The position numbers were made by a program, and so were the translations under genes. Source: JBEAOO01 sp041164825 (GTDB lineage: Bacteria > Pseudomonadota > Gammaproteobacteria > Burkholderiales > Burkholderiaceae_C). Taken from it: a stretch of DNA of 13,470 bases. Position 1 is the stretch's first letter, and each line of letters begins with the position of its first letter. The DNA lies in contig JBEAOO010000157.1 of assembly GCA_041164825.1 (NCBI GenBank), forward strand, positions 1 through 13,470, written 5' to 3'. The notes under the pieces were generated by a model. It did no database searches. It saw only the letters and a list, made by a program, of their open reading frames with translations, and was not told the DNA's origin. This document shows positions 8,092 to 13,470 of the stretch, piece by piece.

Positions 8092-8115
8092 TCAGTGCCC
8101 CTTCAACGGCGCCAG
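8009..8115. repeat. two copies of a 37-bp direct repeat, 70-bp period
   Basis: Copies at 8009-8045 and 8079-8115 are identical except for one base (A at 8025, G at 8095). Each begins CGTCTCAGCGCTCTCA and ends CCCCTTCAACGGCGCCAG. The 33-bp segment between them is not repeated. The right copy covers the last seven codons and the stop of the P450 gene; the left copy lies outside it. This looks like a local duplication of the gene's 3' end or a small dispersed repeat. With only two copies and no cas genes it is not a CRISPR array. Confidence 0.85.
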
Positions 8116-9651
8116 TGCGCCCAGCGCGTGGCCCGAGCGGGCGCTGCCGGTGCTGTGCCAGCCGCCCTTGGCATGCGCTTGGCGGCACAGCGGCGCGGCG
8201 GACCGATCGGCCCGGCCGCCCTGGGTGGCGACGGCTGGACGCGACGGCGCGGTTGGCACCGCAGGCGGCGGCGTGCCGCGGCGTTTGAAGGCCAGGGTGA
8301 GGCCATCTTTGGGCCGCAGGGTCACGTTCAGGTGCGGCACGGGCTCGGCCGCGCCGGCCAGCGGCTGCCACTCAAACCGCTGCAGCAGCATGGCGGCAAT
8401 CAGCAGCATCTCCGACATGGCGAACTGCTGCCCAATGCACACCCGTGGCCCGGTGCCGAAGGGCAGGTAGGCGCCACGGGGAATGGGCGGTGTGGCGTCG
8501 GCGGCGAAGCGGGCCGGGTTGAAGCGTTCGGGCTCGGGGAAGTGGGCGGCGTCGTGGTGCAGCACCCACGGCGTCAGCCGCAGCAGCCAGCCCTTGGGGA
8601 TGGTCCAGGGCCCCAACTGCAGAGGGGCGGTGGTGCGTCGGTTCATCAGCGCTGGCACCGGGGGGTACAGGCGCAGGGATTCTTTGATGCTTTGCTCCAG
8701 CTGGGGCAGGTGGGCCAGGTCGTGCGCCTCGGGCGGGCGCCCTTGCAGCACGGTGTCGACCTCTGCGCGCGCGGCCTGCGCCACCTCGGGGTGGGCGGCC
8801 AGGGCCCATGCCCACCAGGTGAGCGCCGAGGCGGTGGTGTCGTGGCCGGCCTGGAACAGCGTCATGCATTGGTCGCGCAAGGCCTGATCGCTCAGTGGCC
8901 GTCTCGCGTCGTCAACCGCGGACATCAGCATGGCCAGCAGGTCGGTGTGGGCCGCTCGATGCTCGGCGCTCAGCTGTTGGCGGGCGCGGATGTGCGTCCA
9001 GATCAGCGTGTCGACGGTGTGCAAGGCCCAGCGCCGGCGGGCGCGGTTGGGGTGCGGCCACCACGCGGGCCGCTTGAAGGGCAGAAGCATGTCGGCCATG
9101 GCCAATTGGCCGAGCGCCCGAACGGCCGCAGCCACCTCCGAGGTGTCGGCAGACGCCGGCGCGCTGAACAGTGTGCGCAAGATCACGTCCATGGTGAGTC
9201 GCGTCAGGCAGGCGTCGACATCCAAAGTCGGCAAGTCGGCGTCGCGCAGGTGGTCGAGCGCATTGGCGCAGGCGCCCACCATCAGCGGCAGGTAGGTCGC
9301 TACCCGTTTTGGGGTGAAGCCGGGCTGCAGGCAGCGCCGTTGCTGGGCCCAGGCCTCGCCTTCGGCCACCAGCAAGCCCTGGCCCTGCGACGCGGCGAAC
9401 GCCGCGGGCCCCCGTTCCCAGCGAACCAAGTGCTCGGCGTGGTCGACCAGGGCGATGCGCATGAGGTCGGGTGTGAAGACGTCCACCGAATGCTCGCGGC
9501 CGATGTGCATGCACGCCACGTCGCCATGCGCATCGCGCAGCTTTTGGGTGGCGCCCAGGTAGTTTTTGGCGAAGGCGCGCAGCTGGGGCAGGCCCAGCCA
9601 GCGGCGCGGCGGGCCAGGGGGGTGAGCAGGCGTGGGGTCCATGGCGCGCAT
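8092..9651 (-). CDS. cytochrome P450 with C-terminal extension
   Basis: This haem-thiolate monooxygenase is predicted to hydroxylate a hydrophobic substrate with electrons from separate redox partners; none is encoded nearby. All key motifs are present: I-helix AGHDTT at about 268-273, the ExxR pair E324/R327 in KESLRLYPPVP, PERFNPARF near 374-382, and the haem loop PFGTGPRVCIGQQFA with ligand C405. The fold should end near TLRPKDGLTLAFKRR at about 444-458. A further 60 residues, rich in A, P, R and G, follow to the stop and are unusual for the family. The start is uncertain: ATG 9651 (519 residues) or ATG 9642 (516), neither with a clear ribosome site. The frame is open further upstream to 10011 but would then run through the divergent promoter. 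There is no membrane anchor, so it is soluble like most bacterial P450s. Substrate unknown. Confidence 0.92.
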   Translation of the reverse strand: MRAMDPTPAHPPGPPRRWLGLPQLRAFAKNYLGATQKLRDAHGDVACMHIGREHSVDVFTPDLMRIALVDHAEHLVRWERGPAAFAASQGQGLLVAEGEAWAQQRRCLQPGFTPKRVATYLPLMVGACANALDHLRDADLPTLDVDACLTRLTMDVILRTLFSAPASADTSEVAAAVRALGQLAMADMLLPFKRPAWWPHPNRARRRWALHTVDTLIWTHIRARQQLSAEHRAAHTDLLAMLMSAVDDARRPLSDQALRDQCMTLFQAGHDTTASALTWWAWALAAHPEVAQAARAEVDTVLQGRPPEAHDLAHLPQLEQSIKESLRLYPPVPALMNRRTTAPLQLGPWTIPKGWLLRLTPWVLHHDAAHFPEPERFNPARFAADATPPIPRGAYLPFGTGPRVCIGQQFAMSEMLLIAAMLLQRFEWQPLAGAAEPVPHLNVTLRPKDGLTLAFKRRGTPPPAVPTAPSRPAVATQGGRADRSAAPLCRQAHAKGGWHSTGSARSGHALGALAPLKGH

Positions 9652-9792
9652 CGTGGCTGGAATCCGTCGCCGAGTATTGAAATATTCCGACATCCCGTGA
9701 CCGCTGCGTCCGTCTACTTTTCCCGGGTTGGGGCTCGGGTGCGGGCGGCTTTGCAGCCCGGCCAGGAGCGCCCTCCACGTAAAATCACCGGC
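9652..9792. promoter_or_regulatory. divergent promoter region between P450 and araC-type genes
   Basis: This 141-bp gap holds the promoters of both genes. The AT-rich patch AGTATTGAAATATT (9673-9686) contains a near inverted repeat and could hold the P450 -10 or a regulator site. On the plus strand TAAAAT (9780-9785) resembles a -10 element only 7 bp before the regulator's ATG, which would give a nearly leaderless mRNA; no matching -35 is seen at the right spacing. Confidence 0.35.
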
Positions 9793-10668
9793 ATGCAGCC
9801 CCTGCAGCCCGAACCCAAGGCCCCCAGCTCGACCCTCTGGGCGCCGAGCTTTGCGCTGGCTTCTTGCGTTCGGGCGTACGTCTCTCGCAGCACGCTGGGC
9901 ACCGCGCTGCCCGAGTCGCAGCGCTACAACCACTTCCCGGCGATGCCGATGTGTGCGTTGTTTTGGCGCTTGAGTGGCGAGGCCGAGTTGCTCGAAGGCA
10001 CACGTGCCCATGCCGACGCGGCGCGTTCACCGGTGCCCCCCACTATTTTTGTGGGCCCGGCCGATCAGCCCTCGGTGTCTTACAACCCGGGGCCGGTGCA
10101 CAGCTTTGCGCTCTTGCTGATGCCTGACGTCATGCATGCCTTGACCGGCCTGGACCTGGGCGAGCACCTCAACCGCCGTACGCCGGCCGAGCAAGCGCTG
10201 CCCGCCGACTGGCTGCCCCTGCTGGATGCCGTGCGGCAGGCCGCCAGCGACGCGCAGCGGGTGGCGCTGATCGAAGCCTTTTTGTTGCCCCGCTGGGCGG
10301 CCGCCCGCGCCAGCGGCGCCGTGTCCGTCCACCCCACCCAAGATTGGCTGCAGGGCTTGGCGGTGCGCGCTGCGGCCATCGGCTGGGGGCGCAGTCCGCG
10401 CCAGGCCGAGCGCCGTGTGCGGGCCTGGGTGGGCCAGTCGATGCGCTCGTTGCGACTGTTCACCCGCAGCGAACAAACCTTGTTCTCCGTGGTTGATGCG
10501 GTCGAGGCCGGCGAACTGAACTGGACCGAGCAGGCCTTGAAAAACGGCTATGCCGACCAGGCGCACCTGTGTCGCGATGCCAAACGGGTGACGGGGCACA
10601 GCCCGGTTGAGCTGCAGCGTGCGCTGCCTCACGACGAGACGCTGTGGACCTACCGCCTGTGGTTGTGA
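9793..10668 (+). CDS. AraC-family transcriptional regulator
   Basis: This 291-residue DNA-binding protein has a C-terminal double helix-turn-helix. The first helix-turn-helix is around 185-212 (GRSPRQAERRVRAWVG); the second is around 245-268 (TEQALKNGYADQAHLCRDAKRVTGHSP), an excellent match to the AraC signature. The N-terminal 180 residues form a ligand- or dimerisation-type domain (YNHFPAMPMCALFWRLSG, IFVGPADQPSVSYNPG) of the type seen in AraC regulators that lack a sugar-binding cupin. The frame is open far upstream, across the P450 gene, but ATG 9793 begins at the expected domain border. No ribosome site is visible, in line with a possible leaderless transcript. Divergence from the P450 gene makes that gene, and itself, the likely targets. 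Confidence 0.9.
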   Translation: MQPLQPEPKAPSSTLWAPSFALASCVRAYVSRSTLGTALPESQRYNHFPAMPMCALFWRLSGEAELLEGTRAHADAARSPVPPTIFVGPADQPSVSYNPGPVHSFALLLMPDVMHALTGLDLGEHLNRRTPAEQALPADWLPLLDAVRQAASDAQRVALIEAFLLPRWAAARASGAVSVHPTQDWLQGLAVRAAAIGWGRSPRQAERRVRAWVGQSMRSLRLFTRSEQTLFSVVDAVEAGELNWTEQALKNGYADQAHLCRDAKRVTGHSPVELQRALPHDETLWTYRLWL

Positions 10669-10713
10669 GGGCGGCGCCGCAGTCCCTGGTCTGCCAGCGT
10701 CGTCAACACCCTC

Positions 10714-11793
10714 TCAGCGCTTGGCCACCGTCTCACGCAGCACCAGCGGGCCATCAATCTTGACCAGCGGGCGGCGGCTGCGCTCGGCGGCCGGCGCATC
10801 GGCCATCGCCAGCAGCGCCTCCACCGCCGCTCGGCCCATTTCGTAGTTGGGCAACACCATGGTGGTCAGCGGGGGGCGGGTGTGGCGCGAGATTTCCTGG
10901 TCGTCGTAGCCCATCAGCGACACGTCCTCCGGCACGCGCAAGCCCAGTGACTTGAGGGCCTCCAAAGCACCCAGCGCCATCAGGTCGTTGGCGCAAAAAA
11001 TAGCGCTCGGCGGGCGCGCCTCCTTCATCAGCGAGAGCGTGGCGTCAAAGCCCGTGCCCGACATCCAATCGCCATCGCGCACCAACGCCGGGTCGAACGG
11101 CAAATCGGCCGTGGCCAGCGCGCGGCGGTAGCCCTTGAAGCGGTCTTTGGCCGCCTCCATCCACGGCTCGCCGTTGATGAAGCCGATGCGGCTGTGGCCT
11201 TGGTGCACCAGGTGCGCCGTGGCGGTGTGGCCGCCGGCCACCTCGCCGGGCACGATGGTGGGCAGCTTGAGGCTGTCGTCGTGGCAGTTCAGCAGCACCA
11301 CGGGCAGCGCGCGCAGGGCCTCCGGCACGCTCACTTCCCGCGTGAAGATGGTGCTGTAGATGACGCCCAGCAGCGCCGGGTTGGCGGTGAGCGCTGCAAT
11401 CGCCGCGGCCTCTTGTTCGCTGTTGCCGCGGGTCACGGCCACGGTCACCACGCAGTCGTGTTCCCAGGCGGCGTCGCGCGCGCCGTCCACGCTCACCACC
11501 GGGTGCGGGCTGGTGGAGATTTCGTCCACCAAGTAGCCAATCACATTGCGCCGCACGCCGCCGATGCCGCCGCTGCCGGCCTCCGCCTCGGGGGCGGGCT
11601 CGCGCCGGGGCAGGCGGTAGCCCAGCGCCATCGCCACACCCAGCACCTTCACGCGGGTGGCTTCTGACAAGCGCGCGCCGCTCATGTTGTTGAGCACCAT
11701 CGACACGGTCGATTGCGACACCCCCGCGGCCTTGGCCACATCGGTCATGGTGGGGCGGCGGGTGGGTGGGGCGGGTTTGTTGCGCGTGCTCAA
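10714..11793 (-). CDS. LacI-family transcriptional regulator
   Basis: This 359-residue repressor-type protein has an N-terminal helix-turn-helix TMTDVAKAAGVSQSTVSMVL at about 15-34, a hinge to about 62, and a periplasmic-binding-protein-like effector domain from about 82 (VIGYLVDEIS, GHSRIGFINGEPW, FCANDLMALGALEAL, VSLMGYDDQEI). Such proteins bind palindromic operators and release them on binding a sugar. I choose TTG 11793, which has GGAG 9 nt upstream; ATG 11748 (344 residues) has no ribosome site and would leave a very short N-terminus, and ATG 11892 would add an unlikely 33-residue leader. It is divergent from a sugar transporter, and shared operator motifs suggest that it also controls the galactoside operon. 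It ends 45 bp from the convergent AraC-type gene. Confidence 0.93.
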   Translation of the reverse strand: MSTRNKPAPPTRRPTMTDVAKAAGVSQSTVSMVLNNMSGARLSEATRVKVLGVAMALGYRLPRREPAPEAEAGSGGIGGVRRNVIGYLVDEISTSPHPVVSVDGARDAAWEHDCVVTVAVTRGNSEQEAAAIAALTANPALLGVIYSTIFTREVSVPEALRALPVVLLNCHDDSLKLPTIVPGEVAGGHTATAHLVHQGHSRIGFINGEPWMEAAKDRFKGYRRALATADLPFDPALVRDGDWMSGTGFDATLSLMKEARPPSAIFCANDLMALGALEALKSLGLRVPEDVSLMGYDDQEISRHTRPPLTTMVLPNYEMGRAAVEALLAMADAPAAERSRRPLVKIDGPLVLRETVAKR

Positions 11794-11906
11794 GGTGCAG
11801 GGCTCCGGGTTCGCGGGCGGGTTCGTGGTGGGGTGAGGCGCGCCGCTGCTGGGGCAGTGGGGCGACGGATGATAGGCCGCGACGGCTGGCATTCGGGTTC
11901 ATCCAT
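11790..11906 (-). CDS. possible 38-codon leader ORF upstream of the lacI-type gene
   Basis: ATG 11906 opens a frame of 38 codons (start MDEPECQPSRPIIRRPTAP) that ends in TGA at 11792-11790. The stop overlaps the TTG start of the regulator as TTGA. AAGGAGG, the best Shine-Dalgarno sequence in the window, lies only 3 nt upstream of this ATG, which is short; an ATG 4 nt further on (11902) has ideal spacing but a different frame that runs on against lacI. The peptide is rich in R and P and resembles no family I know. It could serve translational coupling or may be non-functional. Confidence 0.25.
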   Translation of the reverse strand: MDEPECQPSRPIIRRPTAPAAARLTPPRTRPRTRSPAP

Positions 11907-11909
11907 GGC

Positions 11910-11916
11910 CCTCCTT
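11910..11916 (-). promoter_or_regulatory. strong Shine-Dalgarno sequence not in register with lacI
   Basis: AAGGAGG on the minus strand, 3 nt before ATG 11906 and 7 nt before ATG 11902. Neither ATG is in the frame of the LacI-type protein. The in-frame ATG 11892 is 17 nt away, too far for normal use. Confidence 0.5.
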
Positions 11917-11921
11917 GGTGT

Positions 11922-11931
11922 TAACCCCTGT
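11922..11931 (+). promoter_or_regulatory. second copy of decamer TAACCCCTGT
   Basis: Identical to 7027-7036 and placed 14 bp from the palindrome at 11946-11957. For the plus-strand permease gene it lies upstream of the operator. In the other promoter it is also upstream of the operator relative to transcription but in the opposite orientation. Confidence 0.3.
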
Positions 11932-11945
11932 TTTATTGGCGTCGC

Positions 11946-11957
11946 TATTAGCTAATA
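11946..11957. promoter_or_regulatory. probable LacI-type operator in the lacI-permease divergent promoter
   Basis: TATTAGCTAATA is a perfect 12-bp palindrome with a central GC step, as in many LacI-family operators. Its half-site TATTAGC also forms the palindrome upstream of the galactoside operon. It lies between the regulator (start 11793) and the permease gene (start 12030) and could repress both. The surrounding AT-rich stretch probably holds core promoter elements, but I cannot place -35 and -10 boxes with confidence. Confidence 0.6.
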
Positions 11958-11962
11958 TTTTC

Positions 11963-11984
11963 ATCACTGACACGCGTTAGTGAT
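11963..11984. promoter_or_regulatory. second inverted repeat in the divergent promoter
   Basis: ATCACTGAC (11963-11971), ACGC, then GTTAGTGAT (11976-11984): 8 of 9 positions are complementary, and the centre is a CG step. It is 5 bp from the palindrome at 11946-11957 on the permease side, 46 bp before the permease start. It could be a second regulator site or a hairpin in the mRNA leader. It has no counterpart at the galactoside promoter. Confidence 0.45.
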
Positions 11985-12029
11985 TGGGCAACACGCCCGG
12001 CGCGCGGCAGCCCACAGGACACCCCGCCC

Positions 12030-12995
12030 ATGTCGATTTCGGCCTCTTCACTCCCCAACGCGGTCGCTTCCGCAGCCGCCCCGGCCGAGCCGCGCCTGAA
12101 CCGCCGGCCCCATGCCTTGGCGCGCACCCGCCGCGCCGAAACGCTCACCGCCTGGCTGCTGATCCTGCCGGCCTTCATCGGCTTCCTCATTTTTTACGCC
12201 GTGCCCGCCGTGCGCGCGGTGGAGATCAGCTTCACCGACTGGAACCTGCTGCGCGAGCCCCAATATGTCGGCTGGGCCAACTACGCCAAGATGATCCAGG
12301 ACGGCAAGTTCTGGCAAGGCATGAAGCTCTCGGCCTACTACGTGCTGCTCAACATCCCGGCGCAAACCGTGCTCGGCCTGTTCCTGGCCGTGGCCATGGA
12401 CCGGCTCACGCGCTCGCTGTTCGTCAAGTCGCTGGTGCTGCTGCCTTATCTGCTGTCGAACGTGCTGGTGGCCATGATGTGGCTGTGGATGCTCGACCCC
12501 ATGCTCGGCCTGGTGGACCACTGGATCATGGGCCTGGGCTTCGATCGCCAGCCCTTCTTCGGGGGTGAAAACCAAGCGCTGCTGACCGTGGCGGCGGTCA
12601 ACATCTGGCGCCACATGGGCTTGGTGGCGATGTTGTTTTTGGCCGGCCTGCAAAACATCCCGCGCCATCTGTATGAGGCTGCGGCGCTCGAAGGCGCCAG
12701 CGAGTCGCAGATGTTCTGGCGCATCACGCTGCCGCTGCTGCGCCCGGTGATGGTGTTCGTGCTGGTCACCAGCGTCACCGGCTCGTTCCAGATCTTCGAC
12801 ACCATCGCCGTCACCACCAACGGCGGCCCGCTCGACTCCACCCGCGTCATCGTTCACTACATCGTGCAGAACGCCTTCAGCTTCTACAAGATGGGCTACG
12901 CCTCGGCGATGTCGATGACGCTGTGCGCCGTGATGCTGGCCTACACGGTCGTGCAGATGCGAATCATGCGTGCCAACGAAAACGACCTCGCCTGA
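12030..12995 (+). CDS. sugar ABC transporter permease, MalF type (second transporter)
   Basis: This 321-residue inner-membrane channel subunit belongs to a second CUT1 importer. A 35-residue polar N-terminal tail rich in A, P and R precedes the first helix (about 39-62); further helices lie at about 100-122, 132-155, 182-206, 237-258 and 286-310. The EAA loop is at about 213-239 (LYEAAALEGASESQMFWR, then LPLLRP). TTNGGPLDSTRVIVHYIV matches the conserved MalF-subgroup segment. ATG 12030 has AGGA 10 nt upstream. It is the first gene of the plus-strand operon and divergent from the LacI-type regulator, with both probable operators upstream. It is only distantly similar to the left permease and is not a recent duplicate. 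Substrate unknown. Confidence 0.95.
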   Translation: MSISASSLPNAVASAAAPAEPRLNRRPHALARTRRAETLTAWLLILPAFIGFLIFYAVPAVRAVEISFTDWNLLREPQYVGWANYAKMIQDGKFWQGMKLSAYYVLLNIPAQTVLGLFLAVAMDRLTRSLFVKSLVLLPYLLSNVLVAMMWLWMLDPMLGLVDHWIMGLGFDRQPFFGGENQALLTVAAVNIWRHMGLVAMLFLAGLQNIPRHLYEAAALEGASESQMFWRITLPLLRPVMVFVLVTSVTGSFQIFDTIAVTTNGGPLDSTRVIVHYIVQNAFSFYKMGYASAMSMTLCAVMLAYTVVQMRIMRANENDLA

Positions 12996-13013
12996 GCTGC
13001 TGGAGAACGCACC

Positions 13014-13470
13014 ATGTCGAACCTCTCCACCACCATCCCCGGCCTGCGCAGCAAGCCGACGCTGACCCCGGGCCGCCTGTTTGCCTGGGCCATGCTGGTC
13101 CTGATGCTGGCCATCACCCTGATGCCGCTGTGGATGGCCGTCAAAACCGCGTTGATGCACCCCGCAGACCTGTATGCCGAGTCCACCCAGCTGCTGCCCA
13201 ACAAGCCCACGCTGGCCAACTTCCAGCGCGTGCTGGGCATGATGACGCAGGAAGAAAGCCAGGCCCTGGGCGGCTCGGGGGCCGAGATCAACTTTGCCCG
13301 CGCCCTGGGCAACTCGCTGCTGTTCACCGGCACCATCGTGGTGGTGCAGGTCAGCTTTGCCGCCATGGCCGCCTATGCATTTGCGCGGCTGCGCTTTCCG
13401 GGGTGCAATGTGGTGTTTGGCCTGTTCGTGGGTTCGATGATGGTGCCCGGCGTAGTCACCATGATCCCCA
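13014..13470 (+). CDS. carbohydrate ABC transporter permease, MalG type (cut by window edge)
   Basis: The frame is open from ATG 13014 to the right edge (152 residues), starting MSNLSTTIPGLRSKPTLTPG, 18 bp after the preceding permease, with GGAG 8 nt before the start. The first helix (about 22-45, LFAWAMLVLMLAITLMPLWM) is followed by a periplasmic stretch with PNKPTLANFQRVL, and then by a second helix region with ARALGNSLLFTGTIVVVQV and AAYAFARLRFPG, which is highly typical of MalG subunits. The periplasmic segment between the first two helices, including MMTQEESQALGGSGAEINF, is somewhat longer than in the left-hand MalG-type protein. The EAA loop lies beyond the edge. It is the partner of the MalF-type protein before it. 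Confidence 0.92.
   Translation, partial: MSNLSTTIPGLRSKPTLTPGRLFAWAMLVLMLAITLMPLWMAVKTALMHPADLYAESTQLLPNKPTLANFQRVLGMMTQEESQALGGSGAEINFARALGNSLLFTGTIVVVQVSFAAMAAYAFARLRFPGCNVVFGLFVGSMMVPGVVTMIP

Noticed and set aside
8009..8115. CRISPR-like layout: 37-bp repeats with a 33-bp spacer
   Set aside because: Only two copies, one overlaps the coding end of the P450 gene, there are no cas genes, and the repeat matches no CRISPR type I know.
7845..8288. 147-codon plus-strand frame in the convergent gap
   Set aside because: No ribosome site, no domain, and more than half overlaps the P450 3' end and the direct repeat.
7990..9792. Very long plus-strand frame running into the AraC-type gene (892 codons in total)
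   Set aside because: The part before 9793 is antisense to the P450 gene and has shadow composition (R, G, H, Q rich). Only the C-terminal 291 residues match a family.
11045..11902. 285-codon minus-strand frame with an ideally spaced ribosome site, overlapping lacI
   Set aside because: Its composition (R, G, P, A rich) is that of an out-of-frame reading of the LacI-type gene. The ribosome site is reported instead as an anomaly.

Overview
The window is high-GC, densely coded DNA with the codon use and gene families typical of a beta-proteobacterium, most likely Burkholderiales (a Comamonadaceae- or Roseateles-like genus). This placement is inferred from protein style only; no rRNA or marker gene is present. 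Six genes, including both edge genes, belong to carbohydrate import and hydrolysis. Nothing looks like phage, plasmid or an insertion sequence.

Left part (1-6909, all on the minus strand, read right to left): a galactoside operon. The order from its promoter near 7000 is: ABC-transporter ATPase (MalK type), GH42 beta-galactosidase, periplasmic sugar-binding protein, two MalF/MalG-type permeases, and a GH36 alpha-galactosidase cut by the left edge. The encoded pathway is uptake of an oligosaccharide or glycoside through the inner membrane, then cytoplasmic removal of both alpha- and beta-linked galactose. Two gaps inside the operon hold large inverted repeats: one at the end of the beta-galactosidase gene, and a pair between the binding protein and the first permease. 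They may set the relative expression of the genes.

Middle part (7164-10668): a small CAP-domain lipoprotein gene (plus); a convergent gap with a 37-bp direct repeat; a cytochrome P450 gene (minus) with an unusual 60-residue C-terminal tail; and, divergent from it, an AraC-family regulator (plus). These genes have no visible link to sugar metabolism.

Right part (10714-13470): a LacI-family regulator (minus) lies divergent to a second sugar ABC transporter, of which two permease genes (plus) are visible, the second cut by the right edge. No ATPase or binding protein for this transporter is inside the window.

The most informative link is regulatory. The same rare AT-rich half-site (TATTAGC / GCTAATA) occurs as a palindrome both at the promoter of the galactoside operon (about 7000-7019) and in the lacI-permease divergent promoter (11946-11957). 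A second shared decamer, TAACCCCTGT, lies 12-14 bp from each. This suggests that the LacI regulator controls both sugar systems as one regulon. I see no clearly new type of system; the points most worth checking are this shared operator pair, the structured intergenic regions, a leader ORF ahead of lacI, and the paired alpha/beta-galactosidases.
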